Positions 53,942 through 60,211 of a DNA stretch of 64,000 nt are shown in pieces. This DNA is from QIAW01 sp035487295 (lineage in GTDB: Bacteria; Acidobacteriota; Terriglobia; Terriglobales; Acidobacteriaceae). A program made the translations under genes and the position numbers. The notes beneath the pieces are model-generated. The model made no database searches, was not told where the DNA came from, and saw only the letters and a list, made by a program, of their open reading frames with translations. How positions within the stretch are numbered: position 1 is the first letter of the stretch; every line of letters starts with the position of its first letter. The stretch lies in NCBI GenBank assembly GCA_035487295.1, contig DATHMH010000001.1, forward strand, positions 62,001 through 126,000, in the 5' to 3' direction.

Positions 53942-53962
53942 ATACGGAAGTTATCCGGACGC
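53942..53962 (+). repeat. GGAAGTTATC intergenic motif, copy 2
   Basis: ATACGGAAGTTATCC preceded by TCGGCA, in the gap upstream of the esterase gene. See the copy at 7691. Confidence 0.55.
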
Positions 53963-54028
53963 CCTTCAGCACTTCGTCGCGCGGTTCACAAACGACCTTG
54001 TAGTCATTGACGGCCCGACTCATAGATT

Positions 54029-54050
54029 GTCGGCGATCAGGAAGTTATCC
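54029..54050 (+). repeat. GGAAGTTATC intergenic motif, copy 3
   Basis: GTCGGCGATCAGGAAGTTATCC, about 90 bases from copy 2 in the same gap. Confidence 0.55.
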
Positions 54051-54079
54051 CAGATTGGCCTTCCAAACTGACCCACTCC

Positions 54080-54313
54080 CTAAGGATTCTTAGGCTTGGC
54101 GCGGGCGTAGCGGTCCATCTCAGAAGTCCAATGCAGGAAGCGGACCAGATTGCTGCGCTCCCGCCACATGAACCCCCAAAACTCAAGAAAGCCAATCTTG
54201 CTCATCTTCAAACCGCAATACGTTTCGATGCGCCATTTTAAATACGGACTGCGCCAGGGCATGAGCCGGTATCCGCGCGTGGCATTCCAGATAAATCGCA
54301 GAAGATATTTCAT
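54080..54313 (-). CDS. Small Trp/Arg/Tyr-rich protein, unknown
   Basis: 77 aa beginning MKYLLRFIWNATRGYRLMPW and rich in Trp, Arg and Tyr (YLKWRIETYCGLKMSKIGFLEFWGF). Composition is consistent with coding and with a membrane-surface or nucleic-acid-binding role. No family recognised. Confidence 0.6.
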   Translation of the reverse strand: MKYLLRFIWNATRGYRLMPWRSPYLKWRIETYCGLKMSKIGFLEFWGFMWRERSNLVRFLHWTSEMDRYARAKPKNP

Positions 54314-54361
54314 TGGGTTTGATTCTAGAGTGTTTCCATAGCTGATGCACCCAGAAATTGG

Positions 54362-55045
54362 TCAATTTTCCTGGCGACGAACATCGGCCAGCGCTTCGGT
54401 GGGGTCATAATGATGGATTCCGCGGATGACTTTGTGGTCGGGCTTCCTGCGCAACAGGTAAACGAAGGGGCGTGGCGGGTTTCCCTCCTGGGCGGCGGCA
54501 ACTTCATACAATTCGTCCTGATAGGCGACGGTGATCAGTTTGTTCCATCCTTCTTTCGGCCTGCAAGATGCGATCCGCAAACCGCAGGGGGAGGATTCCA
54601 CAAAACGGACTTCATCGATGATCCTCTCGCCCAGGGCACGCTCACAACGAATGGCGTGCAGCTTCTGCTGCTGCAGAAGCACAAGGTACAAAGGCAGGGT
54701 TGGGACGATCTCCTGCGTGATGATGGCGGCCACCAGGCGCACTAGCCCTTCGAAGGCAAAATAACACAGGACAATGGTCAAAGGCTGAATCAAGTATTCC
54801 ATGAGCAGTAGCAGACCAGAGCCCATGATCACCGCTTCGCCACCTCTTTGGCCAGCCTTCTGCATCACATTCATATCTGCAAATAGGCGGTTATTGGTGA
54901 AAGTGAAATAGCGGTAGATGAGCGCGCCCAGGCAAAAGAGAAGTTGGGCAACACCCGAAATTGCCGCCGCAGGCGCACTCACAGACAGGGCAGAGCGATA
55001 GCGTTGCGGCAGAAACGAGGCAACCACGCCGATCAGCAGGTGCAC
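54362..55045 (-). CDS. Predicted membrane protein, unknown
   Basis: 227 aa from the GTG at 55045 (GGAGG four bases upstream). The frame is open to a GTG at 55108, but those extra codons lie in an intergenic-repeat-like sequence, so the shorter form is preferred. Three hydrophobic segments (around VAQLLFCLGALIYRYF, MGSGLLLLMEYLIQPLTIVL, and LVRLVAAIITQEIVPTLPLYL) are followed by a soluble C-terminal half. Function unknown. Confidence 0.6.
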   Translation of the reverse strand: MHLLIGVVASFLPQRYRSALSVSAPAAAISGVAQLLFCLGALIYRYFTFTNNRLFADMNVMQKAGQRGGEAVIMGSGLLLLMEYLIQPLTIVLCYFAFEGLVRLVAAIITQEIVPTLPLYLVLLQQQKLHAIRCERALGERIIDEVRFVESSPCGLRIASCRPKEGWNKLITVAYQDELYEVAAAQEGNPPRPFVYLLRRKPDHKVIRGIHHYDPTEALADVRRQEN

Positions 55046-55120
55046 AGAGCCTCCAGAGAGCTGCGGGCATTGAAATCGCCAGCCCGGATTTCTCACCACG
55101 GTTGGCACGGAGAAATTGAA

Positions 55121-55199
55121 TCATCGGGTCATTGAATCATTGAGCCAATTGGATCTTGGTGATCCGTCATTTACCTTCAATGACAAAATGACCCGATGA
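55121..55199. repeat. Long-loop inverted repeat, 13-bp arms
   Basis: TCATCGGGTCATT (55121-55133) and AATGACCCGATGA (55187-55199) are exact reverse complements 53 bases apart. A nested AATTGGATC (55148-55156) pairs with GATCCAATT (55206-55214). The surrounding bases also contain related copies of a TCATTGA-like word. Confidence 0.75.
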
Positions 55200-55253
55200 C
55201 TCAATGATCCAATTCCTTTATGTCTCTGTGCCTGCGCGGTGAGAAATTGGCGA

Positions 55254-56063
55254 CTAACCTTCCAGTTTGACGCCTACCTCGGTGCCCTTACCCGCCCCGA
55301 TGGTGTTCTGCGCTGAGCCGCGATTGGTAACGATTTCCAGAAATCCCATGCTGCCCAGCACAGCGAACACCTCTCCGGGGGCGCCTTCAGCATACGTGGT
55401 TTTCATCTTGCTGATTTCGGTCTTACCTACAGAAATCTTGAATGGAGGGGGCTGAGGCGTGAATAACTGCGGCAGGTCCTGGGGAGTGATGTTGGTGACC
55501 AGGTTTCCGAACTTATCTACCTTGAGGACAATGCCTTTGAACAGGTTATCGCCCGCAGATTTAGGTTTGGGTGCGGTAAAGCGCACGAAATCAGTGACCA
55601 CCTCGCCGAATTTTTCCGGATCGACTCCTTTGCTGAGCCAGCCGGCGACGGGGGCAAAGACATCGCGGCCGTGAAAGGTGTTACTGACCGGCTGCAAGAA
55701 GTAATGCTGTGAGGTAACGTGGCGAACGCTTATGGCTTCCTCTCGCTCATAGACCAGAGAAAGGATGCCGTTGTCGGGGGCGAGAAACAGGTATTTGCCG
55801 ACGTTTGCCAGAATAGGACGCCGTGCGGTTCCGACGCCGGGGTCTACCACGACCACATGCAGCGTGTTCGGGGGATAGTAACTATAAGCCTGAGCCAGAG
55901 TCAGCGCGCCGTCAAGCAGGTCGTAAGAGTGGACTGAATTGCAGATATCCACGACTTGGGCCGCAGGGTTGATGTTGTAGATGGCGCCCTTCATGGCGCC
56001 CACGTAGTGCTCTGTAATACCGAAATCTGTGGTTAAGGTTACGATGCGCTGCAAAGGGGCCAC
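55254..56063 (-). CDS. SAM hydrolase / hydroxide adenosyltransferase (DUF62)
   Basis: 269 aa of the SAM-dependent fluorinase/chlorinase/hydrolase family. TTDFG near the N-terminus, VVDPGVGTARRPIL, NTFHGRDVFAP and KFGNLVTNI are conserved. Most bacterial members hydrolyse SAM to adenosine and methionine. No halogenase-specific loop was recognised. Confidence 0.9.
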   Translation of the reverse strand: MAPLQRIVTLTTDFGITEHYVGAMKGAIYNINPAAQVVDICNSVHSYDLLDGALTLAQAYSYYPPNTLHVVVVDPGVGTARRPILANVGKYLFLAPDNGILSLVYEREEAISVRHVTSQHYFLQPVSNTFHGRDVFAPVAGWLSKGVDPEKFGEVVTDFVRFTAPKPKSAGDNLFKGIVLKVDKFGNLVTNITPQDLPQLFTPQPPPFKISVGKTEISKMKTTYAEGAPGEVFAVLGSMGFLEIVTNRGSAQNTIGAGKGTEVGVKLEG

Positions 56064-56095
56064 TCAGCTTCTCCCAATCGCTTTAATTGTCCAAA

Positions 56096-56112
56096 GTCCG
56101 GAAGTTATCGCG
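56096..56112 (+). repeat. GGAAGTTATC intergenic motif, copy 4
   Basis: GTCCGGAAGTTATCGCG in the gap between the SAM hydrolase start and the winged-helix gene end; only the right half of the longer motif is conserved. Confidence 0.5.
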
Positions 56113-56148
56113 GGCGCGCGGGAAAGTCAAGTGATGGCGTTTTATGGT

Positions 56149-57102
56149 TTATGAAGAATTGGCGGAATAAGCCATGCGGAGCAGGGTCCGCTGGGAAAAC
56201 GGTACCCACACCAGCGCCGCTGCCGAGGCCAACACCAGTCCGATCCCCAATTTTTGCCACAACAGAAAAGGAGAAAGCGCCCACAGTTCATCCAGCGCAA
56301 ACAGGAAGAGAAACAGGCGCGCGAACTGCGGCTCGATGCCGTGAAAATCAAAGGCCACGGCGGAGAACAGATACAGCCGCAGCGCAATTCCCAGCGAGGC
56401 AGTGACGATGACAACGATCATTGCACTTTCGCCTCCCCGGCCAAAAAGGGCATTGACGATATCGTCAATCAGGTGCACCCCCGCGAGCGCCGGAATGTAA
56501 AAACACAGATACATCACCTGGATGAGCAGAAAAAGAAAGCGCGGCACGTTGCGATGCGGATGAGGAAGCTCATGCTCAGGGCCTGGGACTGGATCGTGAG
56601 CCTTGTTATCGTCTGCAACTGGAAACCTCGCGCTATCGCTTTCTCGGGCCGCAGTTTGGGTCGTTGTTTCCTGCGCGCCCGCGGGTGGGGAGGGTTGCAG
56701 CCTTCCGCCATCCGACGCCTGGCCCATCTGGAACGCGGGTTCACCGATTGTCACCGGAGCAATGAAACGATATCCGCGCCGCGGCAGCGTCTCAATGAAG
56801 CGCGGCGAGTTGGAAGAGTCTCCCAGAGTTTCACGCAACTTGTTGATCGCAGTGTTCAGGCTGTGGTCGAAATCAACAAAGGTATCTGCCGGCCACAACT
56901 TCTGCCGCAACTCGTCGCGCGTTACCAGTTCACCAGGCCGCTCCAGCAGCATCGCAAGCACCTGGAAGGGCTGCTCCTGCAAGCGGACCCGGTTGCCATG
57001 CTTGCGCAACTCTCCTGTTCGCAGGTTCACCTCATAAACCGCGAAACGCACGGTGGCTGGCTTGGAAGTGTTCGATCCCGCTGTTTCTTCCGGCTGAGGC
57101 AT
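56149..57102 (-). CDS. Winged-helix regulator fused to polytopic membrane domain
   Basis: 317 aa. Residues about 17-115 form an OmpR-type winged helix (LQEQPFQVLAMLLERPGELVTRDEL, DFDHSLNTAINKLRETLGDS, FIETLPRRGYRFIAPV). A polar, Pro-rich linker leads to about four membrane helices (about 190-310). The DNA-binding half is clearly related to that of the protein at 7080. A membrane-embedded sensor is likely. Stimulus unknown. Confidence 0.82.
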   Translation of the reverse strand: MPQPEETAGSNTSKPATVRFAVYEVNLRTGELRKHGNRVRLQEQPFQVLAMLLERPGELVTRDELRQKLWPADTFVDFDHSLNTAINKLRETLGDSSNSPRFIETLPRRGYRFIAPVTIGEPAFQMGQASDGGRLQPSPPAGAQETTTQTAARESDSARFPVADDNKAHDPVPGPEHELPHPHRNVPRFLFLLIQVMYLCFYIPALAGVHLIDDIVNALFGRGGESAMIVVIVTASLGIALRLYLFSAVAFDFHGIEPQFARLFLFLFALDELWALSPFLLWQKLGIGLVLASAAALVWVPFSQRTLLRMAYSANSS

Positions 57103-57121
57103 ACGATTGAAATTTTAACAA

Positions 57122-57202
57122 CAGCTCCAAGCTCTCATCTCTCCGCTCCAATGGTTACGACGCTGCTTCTGGCAAAACCCTGGAGCTGAGAGCTTGGAGC
57201 TG
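57122..57202. repeat. Long-loop inverted repeat, 16-bp arms
   Basis: CAGCTCCAAGCTCTCA (57122-57137) and TGAGAGCTTGGAGCTG (57187-57202) are exact reverse complements separated by 49 bases, between the winged-helix gene and the mraZ promoter. The right arm is followed by a further GCGAGCTG partial copy. Confidence 0.8.
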
Positions 57203-57347
57203 CGAGCTGCTTCTCCGCACCCCCGCGGTAAACGCAACATCTTGTGGTCAGCTCAGACACAAGCGCGATTGCTGGAGTTTTTCTTAACAGATGCACCAGA
57301 AACAGGGCAATCGTTCTTATGCCGGCACCCTACCTAAAAAAAAGTTG

Positions 57348-57375
57348 TTGACATGCAACCATTTAGGCGTAGGAT
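57348..57375 (+). promoter_or_regulatory. mraZ promoter (sigma-70 type)
   Basis: TTGACA (57348-57353), 16 bases, TAGGAT (57370-57375). It drives the division/cell-wall operon and sits directly before GTGG repeats likely bound by MraZ. The mRNA leader is about 215 bases. Confidence 0.75.
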
Positions 57376-57441
57376 GTGGTCAAAAGTGGTAGAAAGTGGA
57401 TTTGTATCTAGTTTTCTGATGTTGACGTGGTCGTGAGTGGA
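57376..57441 (+). promoter_or_regulatory. MraZ operator: GTGG repeats
   Basis: GTGGT, GTGGT and GTGGA occur at 57376, 57386 and 57396, exactly 10 bases apart. A second pair, GTGGT (57427) and GTGGA (57437), has the same phase. MraZ autoregulates by binding direct repeats of this kind at 10-base intervals, so repression of the dcw promoter is expected. Confidence 0.7.
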
Positions 57442-57596
57442 AAAGCTGTTAAAAATGTGCAAAACACCAACAGCCGACGCCAAAACACCAGTAAAAGCCG
57501 AAGTAGTCCTATCTTTCGCCATTGAAATTCTAGTTCAAGCCGCCATTGTAGCGGTTTTTAAAGGTTTAAAACCCGGAAGGAATCGGGAAAAGCAAT

Positions 57597-58034
57597 ATGT
57601 TTCGCGGCAACCATCCCGCGCGGGTCGACGAAAAGGGACGCCTCAAGGTTCCGGCGGAATTCAAGCGCCTGATCGACGAGAAGTACGGTATGGAGTTTTA
57701 CATCACCAGCCGCGACGGCAAGGTGGCAGAGATTTATCCAGTGGAAGAGTGGCGCCGTATCGAAGAGAAGCTGGCCAAGCTATCCAACTTCAATCCTTCG
57801 AAAAAGAGATTTCTGAACAAAGTGAACTATTACGGCCAGATGGTGGAAATAGACGCGCAAGGCAGGGTGCTGATCCCGCAGATTCTGCGCGAATCCGCCG
57901 CGATTAAGGGCGACGTGGCCGTGTACGGAAATTTGACGTACCTGGAAGTTCGCAGCATGGAAGTCTCCAAGCAACTGGCAGAGGAACAGTTCACGGCAGA
58001 GGATGAAAAGACACTCGACGAGCTGGGCATCTAG
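57597..58034 (+). CDS. mraZ: Transcriptional regulator of the dcw operon
   Basis: 145 aa, usual length. Two SpoVT/AbrB-like halves, each with the DxxGR signature (DEKGRLKVP and DAQGRVLIP). It forms a ring that binds repeats in its own promoter. The stop overlaps the GTG start of rsmH by one base. Confidence 0.95.
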   Translation: MFRGNHPARVDEKGRLKVPAEFKRLIDEKYGMEFYITSRDGKVAEIYPVEEWRRIEEKLAKLSNFNPSKKRFLNKVNYYGQMVEIDAQGRVLIPQILRESAAIKGDVAVYGNLTYLEVRSMEVSKQLAEEQFTAEDEKTLDELGI

Positions 58035-58987
58035 TGACAGAGGACGAAGAAGATTTTGGTTTCGAACAAGTCCCTCAGGGGATGGAGCGTGGCAGCAGCG
58101 AGTTTGGCCATGTTTCGGTTCTTTTAAAAGAAGCGATCGATTTTCTTGCAATCCGGCGCGGCGGCACTTATGTGGACGCCACCCTGGGGGCGGGCGGGCA
58201 CAGTTACGAAATCGCAAGACGCCTCGGCCCCGAGGGTCATCTGATTGGGGTCGATAAAGACCCGCACGCGCTCGAAGTAGCACGGCAGCGGCTGGAGAAC
58301 CCTCCGGCTGCGCTTAAGCAAGACTGGCCACGCATCACTCTGCTGCATACGGGCTTTGGCGAGCTGCGCAAGCTGCTCCCCCCGAACTCGGTAGATGGCC
58401 TGCTGGCCGATCTTGGTTTGAGTTCACTGCAGCTCAATGATGCCGCGCGCGGATTCAGTTTTCAGGCGGAAGGGCCGCTCGACATGCGTATGGACCCGCA
58501 GGCCGAGCGCACCGCCGATCAAGTGGTAAACCACATGGACGAAAAAGAGCTCGCTCATGTGATTTACGAATTCGGTGAGGAAAGGAGGTCGCGGAGAATC
58601 GCCAGAGCCATTGTCCGGGCGCGGCCGATAACGACTACCGCTCATCTTGTAAAAGTTATATCGGCTGCGCTCCGGCCAATGAAACACGAGCGTATTCATC
58701 CCGCGACACGGACCTTTCAGGCACTCCGAATCTTCGTAAACCGCGAACTCGATGAGCTGATCGCGCTGATGCAGTCGGCGCCTCAGCTCCTCGCCACCGG
58801 AGGCAGACTGGTGGTCATCAGCTTCCACTCGCTGGAAGACAGAGTTATGAAAGATGCCCTGCGGGCGGGTGCAAGTACGGGCGTTTACCGCGTTCTAACT
58901 AAGAAGCCGGTTACGGCCCAGCCGGAAGAGATCGAACGCAACCCGCGCAGCCGCAGCGCCAAGCTGCGGGCAGGGGAAAAGATTTGA
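58034..58987 (+). CDS. rsmH: 16S rRNA (cytosine1402-N4)-methyltransferase
   Basis: 317 aa. GTG start coupled to mraZ. SAM site GAGGHSYEIARRLGPEGHLIGVDKDP, LLADLGLSSLQLND, FQAEGPLDMRMD and VVISFHSLEDR are classic RsmH (MraW) motifs. An N-terminal acidic extension (about 25 aa) precedes the domain. Confidence 0.96.
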   Translation: MTEDEEDFGFEQVPQGMERGSSEFGHVSVLLKEAIDFLAIRRGGTYVDATLGAGGHSYEIARRLGPEGHLIGVDKDPHALEVARQRLENPPAALKQDWPRITLLHTGFGELRKLLPPNSVDGLLADLGLSSLQLNDAARGFSFQAEGPLDMRMDPQAERTADQVVNHMDEKELAHVIYEFGEERRSRRIARAIVRARPITTTAHLVKVISAALRPMKHERIHPATRTFQALRIFVNRELDELIALMQSAPQLLATGGRLVVISFHSLEDRVMKDALRAGASTGVYRVLTKKPVTAQPEEIERNPRSRSAKLRAGEKI

Positions 58988-59094
58988 GCACAGCCGGGGA
59001 GGGCTGTGCCACACAAGGGTGAGCTTTTGGTGAGCGCTGTCGCGCGCGAACCAAAAGCGAGGGCGCAGCAGCGAAAGCGTTGCTGAGCCCTTAG
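58988..59094. repeat. Palindromic element A flanking the ftsL segment
   Basis: It begins with a hairpin (GCACAGCC 58988-58995, GGCTGTGC 59002-59009) and ends with TGAGCCCTTAG (59084-59094). Its reverse complement aligns along its length with element B at 60050-60185. Confidence 0.75.
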
Positions 59095-59104
59095 AAAAAT
59101 GACA

Positions 59105-59185
59105 TCGGGACGGCATCGCCTTTCAAAACTTGGGCGAAAAATGCAGTTCCTCAGAAATTTCCAACCTCATTCGATGCCGTCCCGA
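59105..59185. repeat. Long-loop inverted repeat, 14-bp arms
   Basis: TCGGGACGGCATCG (59105-59118) and CGATGCCGTCCCGA (59172-59185) are exact reverse complements separated by 53 bases, between rsmH and the 55-aa ORF. Confidence 0.8.
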
Positions 59186-59264
59186 AGAGGTTTTCTGGGG
59201 TAAGGAAACATGATTGGGTAGAGATGTAGCTTTGCTACGTCTCCAGGCACGAAATGGAGTCTTT

Positions 59265-59432
59265 ATGTACACAGGCAAAATGATTGAAGAACTCACACAA
59301 TGCGTGCAGCGCGCCGAGCTGCTTGCGCAGCTCGACTGCCAGATAATACTGAAACAAGCCGTGGTCAATTCCGAGGGCTATTCCACGTATATCTACGAAT
59401 CGGCGCAGGCTAAAAAAATGGCGGTGGCGTAA
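59265..59432 (+). CDS. 55-aa protein between rsmH and ftsL, unknown
   Basis: 55 aa, soluble and helical (MIEELTQCVQRAELLAQLDC), ending YESAQAKKMAVA. GGAG lies five bases before the ATG, and the stop overlaps the ftsL start (TAATG), indicating translational coupling. Not part of the standard dcw set. Function unknown. Confidence 0.6.
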   Translation: MYTGKMIEELTQCVQRAELLAQLDCQIILKQAVVNSEGYSTYIYESAQAKKMAVA

Positions 59433-59935
59433 TGGCGGCTCGTGCAATGACGTTCCCCGTCCGGCGGCAGGCCCTCACGGGCATGTGGATTCCCGCAGGC
59501 GGAGCCACGCGGCGCAGCTCCTTCTGGAGCGGCACGCCGGAGTTCTACTTTGCCAAAGAGATTGATAACTCGCGCCTGGTCAAGGTTGCCGACCGCAAAC
59601 GTAACCGCGAGATGGCCATGTTTGCGGCCGTGATGAGCATCTTCTTTTTGCTGGTGATGACCTATGCCTGGCAGCATTTCAGCTCTGTCGAGTACGGCTA
59701 CAAGATTGAGGCGCTGAAGGCGCAACGCGAAAATTTGAGTGAATTGAACCGGGCGCTGCGCCTGGAGCAGGCTTCGCTGCGCGATCCGGAGCGCATTGAT
59801 ATGCTTGCCCGGCGAATGGGGTTAGCTTCTCCCCAGGCCGGCCAGGTCATGCGGCTCGATCCGGCAAGCAACGATGGCGGTGCTGCCACCATGGCCCAGG
59901 CTTCTCAGATTGCCGTGGTGACGTTAACTCAATAG
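59432..59935 (+). CDS. ftsL: FtsL-like division protein
   Basis: 167 aa. A cytosolic N-terminus of about 60 residues, one membrane helix (about 62-82, MFAAVMSIFFLLVMTYAW) and a periplasmic leucine-zipper-like helix (KIEALKAQRENLSELNRALRLE), then DPERIDMLARRMGLASP, the usual FtsL/DivIC tail. Bridges FtsB/FtsQ with FtsWI. Between rsmH and ftsI as expected. Confidence 0.85.
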   Translation: MAARAMTFPVRRQALTGMWIPAGGATRRSSFWSGTPEFYFAKEIDNSRLVKVADRKRNREMAMFAAVMSIFFLLVMTYAWQHFSSVEYGYKIEALKAQRENLSELNRALRLEQASLRDPERIDMLARRMGLASPQAGQVMRLDPASNDGGAATMAQASQIAVVTLTQ

Positions 59936-60006
59936 TTCGGCTTGGGGTACTAAAGGTCTTCCAGCCAGGCTTCAACCAAAGCAAGCGGCTGGTGGGAATA
60001 AGGGTT

Positions 60007-60033
60007 GGCGAACGCGCAAACTGCGTGTTCGCC
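60007..60033. repeat. Hairpin after ftsL
   Basis: GGCGAACGCGC and GCGTGTTCGCC form an 11-bp stem (one G-T pair) with a 5-base loop. No T-run, so either an attenuator or a repeat remnant. Confidence 0.45.
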
Positions 60034-60049
60034 ACTTGCTGTCTTCAAT

Positions 60050-60185
60050 CTAAGGGCTCACGCGGCAAAACAAGCCGCTGCGCCCTCGCGAAAAGTTCGC
60101 GCTGTACGGCGCTCACTTTTCGCTCACCCGGCTAGATCTAAGGGCTAACGGGTCTTGTGTGGCACAGCCCGTCCCACGGCTGTGC
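60050..60185. repeat. Palindromic element B flanking the ftsL segment
   Basis: It begins CTAAGGGCTCA (60050-60060) and ends with the hairpin GCACAGCC (60162-60169) / GGCTGTGC (60178-60185). CTTGTGTGGCACAGCCC (60154-60170) is the exact reverse complement of 59001-59017 in element A. An extra CTAAGGGCTAACGGG segment makes B longer than A. Confidence 0.75.
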
Positions 60186-60211
60186 AGACAAGCGCAATTT
60201 GAAAATTCGCA

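Noticed and set aside
53942..53962. Resemblance of GATAACTTCC (reverse of the intergenic motif) to the start of loxP
   Set aside because: Only eight bases match and there is no spacer or second arm; coincidence.
56254..57189. 311-codon open frame antisense to the winged-helix membrane protein
   Set aside because: Arg/Gln-rich translation without motifs; the sense gene has a clear winged helix.
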